Positions 1 through 8,624 of a stretch of DNA of 64,000 nucleotides are shown here, one piece after another. The position numbers were made by a program, and so were the translations under genes. The DNA is from Pseudomonas sp. R37(2017) (GTDB lineage Bacteria; Pseudomonadota; Gammaproteobacteria; Pseudomonadales; Pseudomonadaceae), in NCBI RefSeq assembly GCF_002113375.1, contig NZ_NEHO01000009.1:62001-126000 (forward strand). The letters are read 5' to 3'. Under the pieces are notes generated by a model, which was not told where the DNA came from, searched no databases, and worked only from the letters and a program-made list of their open reading frames with translations. How positions within the stretch are numbered: position 1 is the first letter of the stretch; each line of letters begins with the position of its first letter.

Positions 1-2381
1 AATTGCCTCTCCTGCCATTGCGTGATGTTGTTGTGTATCCGCACATGGTTATCCCGCTGTTCGTGGGGCGCGAGAAATCCATCGAAGCCCTCGAGGCTGC
101 GATGACGGGCGACAAGCAGATTTTGCTGCTGGCCCAGCGAAACCCGGCTGACGACGATCCTGGTGAAGACGCCCTGTATCGTGTTGGCACAATTGCCACC
201 GTTCTGCAATTGCTCAAGCTGCCTGACGGAACGGTCAAGGTTCTGGTCGAAGGCGAGCAGCGGGGCGCCGTGGAGCGCTTCAGCGAAGTGGACGGCCACT
301 GCCGTGCCGAAGTCTCCCTGATCGACGAAGTCGACGCGCCGGAGCGCGAGTCGGAAGTCTTCGTTCGCAGTCTGCTGTCTCAGTTCGAACAATACGTGCA
401 GTTGGGCAAGAAAGTCCCGGCTGAGGTCCTGTCGTCGCTCAACAGCATCGACGAGCCAGGCCGCCTGGTGGACACCATGGCTGCGCACATGGCCCTGAAG
501 ATCGAACAGAAGCAGGAAATCCTTGAAATCATCGATTTGTCGGCCCGGGTCGAGCACGTCCTGGCGTTGCTGGATGCCGAGATCGATCTGCTGCAAGTTG
601 AAAAGCGCATTCGCGGCCGTGTCAAAAAGCAAATGGAGCGCAGTCAGCGCGAGTACTACCTGAATGAGCAGATGAAGGCCATTCAGAAAGAGCTCGGCGA
701 CAGCGACGAAGGTCACAACGAAGTCGAAGACCTGAAAAAGCGTATCGATGCCGCTGGTCTGCCAAAAGACGCGCTGGCCAAGGCTACGGCCGAACTGAAC
801 AAGCTCAAGCAGATGTCGCCGATGTCCGCGGAAGCGACCGTGGTGCGTTCGTACATCGACTGGCTCGTTCAGGTGCCGTGGAAGGCCCAGAGCAAGGTGC
901 GTCTGGATCTGGCGCGGGCAGAAGACATTCTCGATGCCGACCACTACGGCCTGGAAGAGGTCAAAGAGCGCATCCTCGAATACCTCGCCGTGCAAAAGCG
1001 CGTGAAGAAAATTCGTGGTCCGGTGTTGTGCCTGGTCGGTCCTCCCGGGGTGGGTAAAACGTCCCTGGCGGAGTCGATTGCTCACGCCACCAACCGCAAG
1101 TTCGTGCGCATGGCCCTCGGTGGCGTGCGTGATGAAGCGGAAATTCGTGGTCATCGCCGTACCTACATCGGTTCGATGCCAGGAAGATTGATTCAAAAAA
1201 TGACGAAAGTGGGTGTCCGCAACCCACTGTTCCTGCTCGATGAAATCGACAAAATGGGCAGCGACATGCGTGGCGATCCCGCATCGGCGTTGCTGGAAGT
1301 GCTCGATCCCGAGCAGAATCACAACTTCAACGATCACTATCTGGAGGTCGATTACGACCTGTCCGATGTGATGTTCCTGTGCACCTCGAACTCGATGAAC
1401 ATCCCGCCGGCGTTGCTGGATCGGATGGAAGTGATTCGTCTGCCGGGCTACACCGAAGACGAAAAGATCAATATTGCCGTCAAATACCTTTCACCGAAGC
1501 AGATCGCGGCCAACGGTCTGAAGAAGGGTGAGCTGGAATTTGATGCCGAGGCGATCCGCGACATCATCCGCTACTACACCCGTGAAGCGGGTGTGCGTGG
1601 CCTGGAGCGGCAGATTGCCAAGGTTTGCCGCAAGGCCGTCAAGGAGCATGCGCTGGAAAAACGCTTCTCGGTGAAGGTCACCGCAGACATGCTGGAGCAC
1701 TTCCTGGGCGTGCGCAAATTCCGCTATGGCCTGGCCGAGCAGCAGGATCAGATCGGTCAGGTGACCGGGCTGGCGTGGACTCAGGTGGGTGGCGAGCTGC
1801 TGACCATTGAAGCCGCTGTGGTGCCGGGCAAGGGTCAGTTGATCAAGACAGGTTCCCTGGGTGACGTGATGGTCGAGTCGATCACCGCTGCCTTGACCGT
1901 GGTTCGCAGCCGGGCGAAAAGCCTGGGCATTCCCCTGGACTTCCATGAGAAGCGCGATACGCACATCCATATGCCGGAAGGGGCAACCCCGAAAGACGGT
2001 CCCAGCGCCGGTGTGGGCATGTGCACGGCCCTGGTTTCGGCATTGACGAGCATTCCGGTGCGCGCGGATGTGGCCATGACCGGCGAAATCACTTTGCGTG
2101 GTCAGGTGCTGGCGATTGGCGGTTTGAAAGAAAAACTGCTCGCGGCACATCGCGGGGGAATCAAGACGGTGATCATTCCTGAAGAGAATGTGCGCGATCT
2201 CAAAGAGATTCCGGACAATATCAAGCAGGATCTACAGATTAAACCGGTTAAATGGATTGACGAGGTCCTGCAAATTGCGTTGCAATACGCGCCGGAGCCC
2301 TTGCCGGACGTGGCTCCGGAGATAGTCGCGAAGGATGAGAAACGCGACGCGGATTCTAAGGAAAGAATTAGCACGCATTAG
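1..2381 (+). CDS. lon: ATP-dependent protease Lon, 5' end missing
   Basis: Lon is a cytoplasmic AAA+ serine protease that degrades misfolded and regulatory proteins. The window opens a few codons inside the gene; the first full codon is at 3, and 792 residues are visible against about 798 for the family. An N-terminal substrate-binding region (about 1-200) is followed by a coiled coil, the AAA+ module with Walker A GPPGVGKT (about 346-353) and Walker B FLLDEID, and the C-terminal protease domain. The catalytic dyad is intact: Ser668 in DGPSAG and Lys711 in GGLKEK, 43 residues apart as in E. coli Lon. The order lon-hupB-ppiD is the usual gammaproteobacterial one. Identification is secure; only the true start lies outside the window. 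Confidence 0.98.
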   Translation, partial: LPLLPLRDVVVYPHMVIPLFVGREKSIEALEAAMTGDKQILLLAQRNPADDDPGEDALYRVGTIATVLQLLKLPDGTVKVLVEGEQRGAVERFSEVDGHCRAEVSLIDEVDAPERESEVFVRSLLSQFEQYVQLGKKVPAEVLSSLNSIDEPGRLVDTMAAHMALKIEQKQEILEIIDLSARVEHVLALLDAEIDLLQVEKRIRGRVKKQMERSQREYYLNEQMKAIQKELGDSDEGHNEVEDLKKRIDAAGLPKDALAKATAELNKLKQMSPMSAEATVVRSYIDWLVQVPWKAQSKVRLDLARAEDILDADHYGLEEVKERILEYLAVQKRVKKIRGPVLCLVGPPGVGKTSLAESIAHATNRKFVRMALGGVRDEAEIRGHRRTYIGSMPGRLIQKMTKVGVRNPLFLLDEIDKMGSDMRGDPASALLEVLDPEQNHNFNDHYLEVDYDLSDVMFLCTSNSMNIPPALLDRMEVIRLPGYTEDEKINIAVKYLSPKQIAANGLKKGELEFDAEAIRDIIRYYTREAGVRGLERQIAKVCRKAVKEHALEKRFSVKVTADMLEHFLGVRKFRYGLAEQQDQIGQVTGLAWTQVGGELLTIEAAVVPGKGQLIKTGSLGDVMVESITAALTVVRSRAKSLGIPLDFHEKRDTHIHMPEGATPKDGPSAGVGMCTALVSALTSIPVRADVAMTGEITLRGQVLAIGGLKEKLLAAHRGGIKTVIIPEENVRDLKEIPDNIKQDLQIKPVKWIDEVLQIALQYAPEPLPDVAPEIVAKDEKRDADSKERISTH

Positions 2382-2405
2382 TACGTATTTGCCTGGGGGG
2401 CTTTC

Positions 2406-2435
2406 TTGACAGCTTTTTAGAGCCCTTGTTATAAA
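2406..2435 (+). promoter_or_regulatory. sigma-70-type promoter for hupB
   Basis: A perfect -35 hexamer TTGACA (2406-2411) is followed after 18 bp by TATAAA (2430-2435). A 10-bp palindrome CACTTAAGTG (2440-2449) lies over the expected start site. The element is about 95 bp before the hupB start and 25 bp after the lon stop, so hupB can be transcribed on its own. Confidence 0.7.
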
Positions 2436-2529
2436 GCGGCACTTAAGTGTCTGTAGGCCATTCAGCACTCGTTTTTGCTTTCACCAAAAAACTTAGAATC
2501 ATACTCAAATAGATATAAGGGGACTTAGA

Positions 2530-2802
2530 GTGAACAAGTCGGAACTGATTGATGCTATCGCTGCATCCGCTGATATCCCGAAAGCTGCTGCTGGCCGTGC
2601 GCTGGACGCTGTAATCGAATCCGTCACTGGCGCTCTCAAGGCTGGCGACTCTGTTGTTCTGGTTGGTTTCGGTACTTTCTCCGTAACTGATCGTCCAGCT
2701 CGCATTGGTCGTAACCCACAGACCGGTAAGACGCTGGAAATCGCAGCAGCCAAAAAACCAGGTTTCAAAGCCGGTAAAGCACTGAAAGAAGCTGTCAACT
2801 AA
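2530..2802 (+). CDS. hupB: DNA-binding protein HU-beta
   Basis: This 90-residue protein is the beta subunit of HU, a histone-like dimer that bends and compacts DNA in the nucleoid. It has the standard HU length and fold markers: an N-terminal helical dimer region beginning MNKSELIDAIA, then the beta-arm with GFGTF and the DNA-intercalating RNPQTG motif near residue 60, and a lysine-rich C-terminal helix. The start is a GTG preceded by AAGGGG at good spacing. It sits between lon and ppiD, as in other gammaproteobacteria. No anomalies are seen. Confidence 0.98.
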   Translation: MNKSELIDAIAASADIPKAAAGRALDAVIESVTGALKAGDSVVLVGFGTFSVTDRPARIGRNPQTGKTLEIAAAKKPGFKAGKALKEAVN

Positions 2803-2853
2803 GTTCGATTCAGGTTTTTACCCATCCGGGTCGGGGTCATGCCTGACTTGGCA

Positions 2854-2933
2854 GCGGAGCGGCAGTCCTGACTGCAGGTCGCCGGTTCAAGACACCGAGG
2901 GTCGCCAGTTCGAGCCCTCGATCCGCTCCGCCA
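2854..2933 (+). other. tRNA-like relic or structured element
   Basis: The 80-bp stretch between hupB and ppiD looks like a tRNA but is not a regular one. GCGGAGCGG (2854-2862) pairs over 9 bp with CCGCTCCGC (2923-2931). The 3' end reads GCCA, which suits a discriminator base plus CCA if the acceptor is GGAGCGG/CCGCTCC. Inside are a CAGT/ACTG hairpin, a CGGT/ACCG hairpin with a 7-nt loop, and CGAGGG/CCCTCG enclosing a GTTCGAG box. D-loop and T-stem spacing are wrong for a working tRNA, and no anticodon can be assigned with confidence. It may be a decayed tRNA, an old attachment site, or a structured leader for ppiD. Confidence 0.4.
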
Positions 2934-2941
2934 GTTACGAG

Positions 2942-2972
2942 AAGGCGCATCCTCGGATGCGCCTTTCTTCTA
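2942..2972 (+). terminator. rho-independent terminator
   Basis: AAGGCGCAT (2942-2950) pairs with ATGCGCCTT (2957-2965), followed by a T-rich tract. It terminates hupB and the tRNA-like element before ppiD. Confidence 0.75.
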
Positions 2973-3035
2973 TCCGGATTCTACCCACGCTCCACGGTTG
3001 CCCAATTTTGAAGTTCAACCGTTTCTGGGGGACGC

Positions 3036-4907
3036 ATGCTGCAGAATATCAGGGACAATTCACAAGGCTGGATTGCCAAGACTATTATCGGGGTCATCGT
3101 TGTTCTGATGGCTTTGACCGGTTTCGACGCCATTTTCAAGGCCACGTCGCACAGTAATGATGCGGCCAAGGTCAATGGCGAAGAGATCAGCCAGAACGAG
3201 CTGAGCCAGGCGGTCGATATGCAACGCCGCCAGCTGATGCAACAGCTGGGCAAGGATTTCGATGCTTCCTTGCTCGATGAAAAAATGTTGCGCGAATCGG
3301 CTCTCAAGGGCCTGATCGATCGCAAGCTGCTGCTGCAAGGCGCAGAAAAATCGAAATTCGCTTTTTCCGAAGCGGCGCTTGATCAGGTCATCCTGCAAAC
3401 ACCAGAGTTTCAGGTTGACGGCAAGTTCAGTTCCGAGCGTTTCGACCAGGTGATTCGCCAACTCGGCTATAGCCGCATGCAATTCCGCCAGATGCTGGCT
3501 CAGGAAATGCTGATCGGCCAACTGCGTGCCGGCCTGGCAGGTAGCGGTTTCGTCACCGATGCACAGGTACTGGCGTTTGCCCGTCTGGAAAAACAGACCC
3601 GCGATTTCGCCTCCCTGAACATCAAGGCCGATTCGGCGGCTGTGAAGCTGACCGACGATGAAGTCAAAGCCTATTACGACGAGCACGCCAAGGAATTCAT
3701 GACACCGGATCAGGTGGTCATCGATTACCTCGAGCTGAAGAAGGCGTCCTTCTTCGACCAGGTCAGCGTCAGCGACGCAGACCTGCAGGCAGCCTATCAG
3801 AAAGAAATCGCGAACCTGTCCGAGCAGCGTCGGGCTGCGCACATTCTGATTGAAGTGAACGACAAGACCACCGAGGCGCAAGCCAAGGCGAAGATCGAAG
3901 AGATCCAGGCTCGTCTGGCCAAGGGCGAGAAGTTCGAGGCGCTTGCCAAGGAGTTCTCCCAGGATCCGGGCTCGGCGAACAACGGCGGTGACCTGGGTTA
4001 TGCCGGTCCTGGCGTCTACGACCCGGCGTTCGAAAAAGCCCTTTATTCGTTGACCCAGGACCAGGTTTCGGGACCGGTTCGCACCGATTTCGGTTTTCAC
4101 CTGATCAAGCTGTTGGGCGTGGAAGCGCCTGAAGTGCCAACCTTCGCCAGCCTGAAAGACAAGCTGACCCGCGCCCTGAAAACCCAGCAGGTCGAACAGC
4201 GCTTTGTCGAGGCGAGCAAGCAACTGGAAGACGCCTCGTTCGAAGCGTCCGATCTGGCACAGCCTGCACAGGACCTGAAACTGACCGTTCATACCACCAA
4301 GCCGTTCGGTCGTGAAGGTGGGGAAGGTATTGCGGCCAACCGTGCGGTGATCGCGGCAGCGTTCAGCCCGGAAGTCCTGGATGAGGGTGCGAACAGCACC
4401 GCCATCGAGTTGGATCCGGAAACCGTGGTCGTATTGCGTGCCAAGGAGCACCTCAAGCCTTCGCAACTGCCACTGGAAAGCGTTGATGCCGCCATCCGCG
4501 GGCAATTGGCCAAGGAACACGCCAGTGCTGATGCCAAGACCAAGGCTGAAGCCCTGATTGCCAGCCTGCGCGATGGCAAGACTCCGCTGGATCAGGCCGT
4601 CGATGGTCAGGCCTGGAAAGTCACCGAAGCGGCGACTCGCGCTCAGGAAGGGGTCGACCCTGCGGTGCTGCAAGCGCTGTTCCGCATGGCGAAGCCGGCG
4701 ACCAGGGACAAGCCGACCTTCACCAGCGTGACGCTGGCGGATGGCAGTCTGATGATCCTGCGCCTCAATGGCGTGAACGAAGCAGCGGCGCCGACCGAAG
4801 AAGAGAAGGCACAGTACCGTCGCTACCTCGCTTCGCGCATCGGTCAGCAAGACTTTGCGGCGTATCGCAAGCAACTGGAAAGCCAGGCAGACATCAAGAA
4901 ATACTGA
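3036..4907 (+). CDS. ppiD: periplasmic folding chaperone PpiD
   Basis: PpiD is an inner-membrane-anchored periplasmic chaperone of the SurA/parvulin type that assists proteins leaving the Sec translocon. At 623 residues it matches the family. A short cytoplasmic N-terminus is followed by one membrane helix (about 16-33, IIGVIVVLMALTGF), a SurA-like chaperone region (about 40-200), and a parvulin domain (about 265-360) with HILIEV, GGDLGY and FGFHLIKL signatures. The C-terminal domain is less conserved. The ATG is preceded by a strong GGGGG ribosome site. The gene lies between two terminators, so it is probably monocistronic. In E. coli PpiD the parvulin domain lacks strong isomerase activity; whether this one is active cannot be judged here. 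Confidence 0.96.
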   Translation: MLQNIRDNSQGWIAKTIIGVIVVLMALTGFDAIFKATSHSNDAAKVNGEEISQNELSQAVDMQRRQLMQQLGKDFDASLLDEKMLRESALKGLIDRKLLLQGAEKSKFAFSEAALDQVILQTPEFQVDGKFSSERFDQVIRQLGYSRMQFRQMLAQEMLIGQLRAGLAGSGFVTDAQVLAFARLEKQTRDFASLNIKADSAAVKLTDDEVKAYYDEHAKEFMTPDQVVIDYLELKKASFFDQVSVSDADLQAAYQKEIANLSEQRRAAHILIEVNDKTTEAQAKAKIEEIQARLAKGEKFEALAKEFSQDPGSANNGGDLGYAGPGVYDPAFEKALYSLTQDQVSGPVRTDFGFHLIKLLGVEAPEVPTFASLKDKLTRALKTQQVEQRFVEASKQLEDASFEASDLAQPAQDLKLTVHTTKPFGREGGEGIAANRAVIAAAFSPEVLDEGANSTAIELDPETVVVLRAKEHLKPSQLPLESVDAAIRGQLAKEHASADAKTKAEALIASLRDGKTPLDQAVDGQAWKVTEAATRAQEGVDPAVLQALFRMAKPATRDKPTFTSVTLADGSLMILRLNGVNEAAAPTEEEKAQYRRYLASRIGQQDFAAYRKQLESQADIKKY

Positions 4908-4934
4908 TGCCTGAACAGGTTTGGCGCTACACAG

Positions 4935-4966
4935 AAAACCCCGGCCGGAAAGCCGGGGTTTTTTTG
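4935..4966 (+). terminator. rho-independent terminator after ppiD
   Basis: AAAACCCCGGC (4935-4945) pairs with GCCGGGGTTTT (4952-4962) around a 6-nt loop, followed by a run of T. Strong canonical terminator 28 bp after the ppiD stop. Confidence 0.95.
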
Positions 4967-5044
4967 TTGTGCGCCGTACGTCACTTGCTGCGGTGACTTT
5001 TGCGCAAAACCGGGGTCAATCAGCCTGTAACTGTTTTAAGACAC

Positions 5045-5070
5045 GATCGATGCTCCGCTAAGCATCGATC
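5045..5070. promoter_or_regulatory. 10-bp inverted repeat before the lipoprotein gene
   Basis: GATCGATGCT (5045-5054) and AGCATCGATC (5061-5070) form a perfect 10-bp inverted repeat with a 6-nt spacer. No T-run follows, so it is more likely an operator or mRNA leader hairpin than a terminator. It lies 43 bp before the next start codon. The protein that binds it, if any, is unknown. Confidence 0.45.
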
Positions 5071-5112
5071 TGTTGCACAATATGCCCCGAACCGTTTTCC
5101 TCAGGATGTTCA

Positions 5113-5958
5113 ATGTTTAATTCATTTCCCATGCGGGTTGTCGGGCTGACTGCCGTGCTTGCCACTGCGGCCGGTTGTTCATCGAACAAGACCGCCATCT
5201 ACGAGCATGAGAATTTCGACGATTCCGGAACCTTTTCCCGCAACTATCCGGTCACCGATACCCAGAGCTGTGAGGCCGCCCGTCGCGCCTTGCTCAGCCA
5301 GGGTTACATCATCACCAGCAACGATTCGAAGCTGGTCAGCGGTCACAAGAGCTTCCAGCAGACCGGCGAGAACCACATGGAGATCAGCTTCAGTGTGGTC
5401 TGTGCCGATGACGGCAGCGAAGGGCATCACGCGACGGTGTTTGCCAACGCCCTGCAGGATCGTTATGCACTGAAGAAAACCAACAACTCCGCCAGTCTTG
5501 GTGTGGGTGTGTTGGGCTCGGTGTCGATGCCGATCGGTTCTTCAGATGACTCGATGGTCAAGGTCGCCAGCGAAACCGTATCGTCTGCCAAGTTCTACGA
5601 GCGTTTCTTTGCTCTGGTCGAACTGTTCCTGCCACCTGAAGCGAAAAAGGCTGCGCACATTACCGAAAAGCCGAAAACCGACCTGGGCATGCCTGAAGCC
5701 CAGGCAGCTCCGGCACCACAGGCTCCGGCCCCGGCGGCGGCACCCGCTATCGAACCAGCAGTGTCAACGCCTGCACCCGCCGAAGCGATGCCTGTCGTCT
5801 CCGAGCCGGTTGCCCCGCCCCCTGAAGCGGCTCCGATCACACCGGTCGAGAGTGTGGCGCCCGTACTGTCCCCGGAAATCATCACGCCGCCGTCGAATCC
5901 GACTGACTTGCCACCGCCAAGTGAACCCATTCCAGCGATGCCTGTCTCTGGCCAGTGA
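5113..5958 (+). CDS. conserved lipoprotein, DUF2242-like
   Basis: This is a 281-residue predicted lipoprotein. The N-terminus has a hydrophobic signal region ending in AAGC, so Cys22 is the probable lipidated residue; the lipobox is weak. A conserved domain (about 25-180) contains SRNYPV, a CEAARRALLSQGY segment and SGHKSFQ. From about 185 to the end it is a flexible proline- and alanine-rich tail. The body resembles the DUF2242 family of Pseudomonas lipoproteins; that name is from memory. The AGGA 8 nt before ATG 5113 supports the start. It is flanked by the ppiD terminator and a non-coding stretch, so it is probably transcribed alone. Function unknown. Confidence 0.8.
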   Translation: MFNSFPMRVVGLTAVLATAAGCSSNKTAIYEHENFDDSGTFSRNYPVTDTQSCEAARRALLSQGYIITSNDSKLVSGHKSFQQTGENHMEISFSVVCADDGSEGHHATVFANALQDRYALKKTNNSASLGVGVLGSVSMPIGSSDDSMVKVASETVSSAKFYERFFALVELFLPPEAKKAAHITEKPKTDLGMPEAQAAPAPQAPAPAAAPAIEPAVSTPAPAEAMPVVSEPVAPPPEAAPITPVESVAPVLSPEIITPPSNPTDLPPPSEPIPAMPVSGQ

Positions 5959-6213
5959 GGGTGACACCTCAGGCGCGGGTCGGATGACCCGAGCCTGAGG
6001 CCACTCCGAAGATTGATCCGCATCAAGCAAGTCCGCTGTACTGCGATTTCCCGCGAAAAAACCAATGATAAATTCCTGACCAACTGCTACGTTTTATTCA
6101 GTAGCAACGGGGTGTGTTATCCGCGTCATGTTTCTTTCACGCGGGCACTTTATGCTCAGGGAATGGGTCATTTGTTCAGACGCTTTTTCAATACGGGTTT
6201 GGGGGATTCAAGA

Positions 6214-6300
6214 ATGGACGATTATCAAGAAGAGCTGCTCGAATATCAGGCGTTTGAACTGGATCCGCTGGAGCCAGCAGAAGACGCGACCGAGCTTTAA
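6214..6300 (+). CDS. 28-residue acidic small protein
   Basis: A short frame starts with ATG at 6214, preceded by GGGGGA (6201-6206) at 7-nt spacing. The product MDDYQEELLEYQAFELDPLE... is strongly acidic, has no cysteine and no membrane segment, and ends at TAA 6298-6300. The same frame is open upstream to 6013, but that part has no ribosome site and a composition unlike a protein, so the short form is preferred. The good ribosome site and glutamate-rich, leucine-spaced composition suggest a real small protein. Its function is unknown. It ends 22 bp before the convergent AraC-type gene. Confidence 0.5.
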   Translation: MDDYQEELLEYQAFELDPLEPAEDATEL

Positions 6301-6301
6301 G

Positions 6302-6325
6302 GCTTCAACTTGTCGCTTGCAGCTA
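6302..6325. repeat. single arm of a GCTTGCAGCT-type repeat
   Basis: The sequence around CTTGTCGCTTGCAGCT matches one arm of the long palindrome at 51369-51440. It lies between two convergent genes, overlapping the last bases of the AraC-type gene. Confidence 0.45.
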
Positions 6326-7372
6326 GAGGCTTTGGGCTGTTTTTCTATGGCTGCGGCGAAATTCGCCAGGTGTCTGCCCGTTCCAGCGTTTGAATGCGCG
6401 TTGAAACGCTTCGGCTGAGGCAAAGCCCAACAGGTAGGCGATCTCTCCGAACGCCAGTTCTGTGTCGCGTATGTAAGTCATCGCCAGGTCGCGGCGGGTG
6501 TCGTTGAGAATCGCACGAAATTGTGTGCCTTCCTCGACGAGCTTGCGGCGCAAGGTCCAGGTGGGCAGCTTCAAGCGTGCCGCCACCTCCTGCAGGTCGG
6601 GTTCCCGGCCGCCATTGAGCAACGGTCCCAGCAGCGCGATGATGCGTTCACGCAGGCTGCGGGTGCGTGTCAATTGCTCCAGTTCCTGTTCACACAATTG
6701 CAGCAGATGGCGCCAGGTGCTCGGGCAGTGTTCGGGGTTGCGTTGGGCGAGGCTTGCCAGGCTCAAGCGCAGTTGATTGCGCTCGCTGCCAAACTGAATC
6801 GGACAGTCACCCAAAACGTCATAGGCTGCACGGTAACCGGGTTCCTCGAATTCGATCTCGATGCGTTCGGCGCGCAGCGGGGCAGGGCTGACACTGGATA
6901 ATTGCTGCAACCAGCCGGCGAGGATCGAGTCGACCACGAAGCGGTTGTAGGCGTTATAGGGGCTGATCGAATAGAAGCGCAGCCAGGCGCCCTGAGGGTC
7001 TTCGTGAAAGCTGGATTGACCCCGATAATTTGAACCATACAAGGCTTCGAAGCGGATCAGGCAACGCGCGGCTTCACGCACAGTCGGTGCCTGGGCTGCG
7101 GTGACCCCGGCCAGGCCCGCCTGGCTCAGGCGACTGAGCTGACCCATGCGCAAGCCGAGGGCCGGGTTGTCGGTCAGTTGAATGGCGCTGTGGCCCAGGC
7201 GCATGTAGCGCGGTATCGACAGGCGGGCACCCGCTTCGCTCAGGCGCGCGGTATCGAGGCCGTATTGATCGAGCAGTGGCTGCGGATCGACGCCATGACT
7301 GCGCACGGCATCCGCCAGGCTATGTACAAAACCCACCGACAGATCGCCGAGGCGCATTGGTTGCGGTTTCAT
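6323..7372 (-). CDS. AraC-family transcriptional regulator
   Basis: This 349-residue protein has the layout of AraC regulators with an N-terminal arabinose-binding-like (OruR-type) sensing domain (about 20-210) and a C-terminal pair of helix-turn-helix motifs (about 245-340). The second helix-turn-helix shows EIAYLLGFASAEAFQRAF, a classic AraC signature, followed by TPGEFRR. It starts 3 bp after the stop of the nitrilase-fold gene, on the same strand, so the two are probably co-transcribed and functionally linked. Targets and ligand cannot be read from the sequence. Confidence 0.9.
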   Translation of the reverse strand: MKPQPMRLGDLSVGFVHSLADAVRSHGVDPQPLLDQYGLDTARLSEAGARLSIPRYMRLGHSAIQLTDNPALGLRMGQLSRLSQAGLAGVTAAQAPTVREAARCLIRFEALYGSNYRGQSSFHEDPQGAWLRFYSISPYNAYNRFVVDSILAGWLQQLSSVSPAPLRAERIEIEFEEPGYRAAYDVLGDCPIQFGSERNQLRLSLASLAQRNPEHCPSTWRHLLQLCEQELEQLTRTRSLRERIIALLGPLLNGGREPDLQEVAARLKLPTWTLRRKLVEEGTQFRAILNDTRRDLAMTYIRDTELAFGEIAYLLGFASAEAFQRAFKRWNGQTPGEFRRSHRKTAQSL

Positions 7373-7375
7373 GGC

Positions 7376-8506
7376 TTACAACCAGAGGTTCAGCAATCGC
7401 GCACCCTGGGCGCTGCTGTCGGCAAAGTGCTGGCCATTGCGGCTGAGGAAGCTGTTCCCGGCGCTGCCCTGATCCCAGAACTGACCCCGCAGGAACACAC
7501 TCACGCCAGCGACAGCCAGACTGGCCGGTATTCGGGTCGTAAGGGTCAGGCGCTGCCAGGCCTGGCCTTCACTGACTTCTCCGGGCTTCAAGTTGACCGA
7601 GGCTGGCTCTGCTGAACCCCTGTAGCCACGCCACGGCTGATCCCAGGTGCCACGGCCGGCAACAAAGGCCGGTACCGCAACCAGTTGTACGCTCTGGTCG
7701 TTGAGCTTGAGGTAGTTTTCCGGGTACCAACTGTCGTGGCCGATCAATACGCCCAATCTTCCTGCGGGAGTCTCGACGGCGTTGAGCGAATGATCGCCGT
7801 TTGCCTTGATCCCGTTCTGTTCTGCGAAGAACGGGTGCATCTGGCGCTGGGGCTGGCCGATCGGCTGGCCATCGTTGTTGAACACTACACTGCTGTTGTA
7901 CAACGCGCCTCGGCCGATTTTCAACGTGCCGTCGATGATGCTCGGTTCGGGCAGCACGATGGAGCCGGCGACCAGCGTCACGTGGAATTCCCTGGCCAGC
8001 CCACCGAACAATGCCTGGTAGTCTCTGGCCATCGCCTTGGCTTTCATGCGCAGATGAGCATCGTCCAGGCGGTTGCCACCTTCGGCGCTGATCAACGCCT
8101 TGGCGAACTTCAGGGGATTGCTCACCGCCAGCCAGTTCATGGCCTCCTTGAGGGTGCTGGCCTGATACAACTCATCCTTTTCGCCGCTGACCATCAACCA
8201 GGTACCGATATGCTCCGGCAACACGACGACGGTCTTGCCGTTCAACAACCCCTGGTCCCGGGCTGCTTGCAGATAGGCCGCGAGCTTGCGGTGTAAACGC
8301 TCGGGACTTTGATAATCGGTAGGAAACAGTTCGGGCTGGATGCCGAGCAGATTGCCACGATCGGCTGGCGTACCCTGGTCGACAGCCAGGTTGATCCGCA
8401 GGTCCGAAAGGTAATGACCCGCTGGCCGGTCCGCGGCCCACATTGCGTAGGTCGTGAGGGCGGCGAGCAAGGCCATGGAGAAGGTCAGGTACAAAAGTTT
8501 GCGCAT
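7376..8506 (-). CDS. membrane-anchored nitrilase-fold protein without catalytic residues
   Basis: The protein resembles the carbon-nitrogen hydrolase (nitrilase) superfamily but has lost its active site. With the start at ATG 8506 it has 376 residues; ATG 8548 is in frame and possible, and neither has a strong ribosome site. A hydrophobic N-terminal helix (about 3-23) suggests a membrane anchor or signal peptide. The glutamate of the Glu-Lys-Cys triad is present in VLPEH (Glu98). The segment that should hold the lysine, before HPFFAE, has Gln/Arg. The nucleophile position in the GVLIGHD strand (family: LIC-YD) is Gly256, and the protein from this start has no cysteine at all. Hydrolase activity by the usual chemistry is therefore unlikely. 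It precedes the AraC-type gene by 3 bp. Confidence 0.75.
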   Translation of the reverse strand: MRKLLYLTFSMALLAALTTYAMWAADRPAGHYLSDLRINLAVDQGTPADRGNLLGIQPELFPTDYQSPERLHRKLAAYLQAARDQGLLNGKTVVVLPEHIGTWLMVSGEKDELYQASTLKEAMNWLAVSNPLKFAKALISAEGGNRLDDAHLRMKAKAMARDYQALFGGLAREFHVTLVAGSIVLPEPSIIDGTLKIGRGALYNSSVVFNNDGQPIGQPQRQMHPFFAEQNGIKANGDHSLNAVETPAGRLGVLIGHDSWYPENYLKLNDQSVQLVAVPAFVAGRGTWDQPWRGYRGSAEPASVNLKPGEVSEGQAWQRLTLTTRIPASLAVAGVSVFLRGQFWDQGSAGNSFLSRNGQHFADSSAQGARLLNLWL

Positions 8507-8624
8507 GGGGAAACAGTTTACAGCCTGGAACCGGGCGTGGCTGTTCATTTGGAACCGGATCGAGCATAAAAGGAATCAGTGACCCGGTGGGCAGCGTTTG
8601 GCTCGACCGGGTAGCAGATGAACG

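Noticed and set aside
3060..4874. Antisense open frame opposite ppiD
   Set aside because: Shadow of ppiD; no independent start or domain.
6013..6213. Upstream part of the frame containing the 28-residue protein
   Set aside because: No ribosome site and unlikely composition; only the short form from 6214 is kept.
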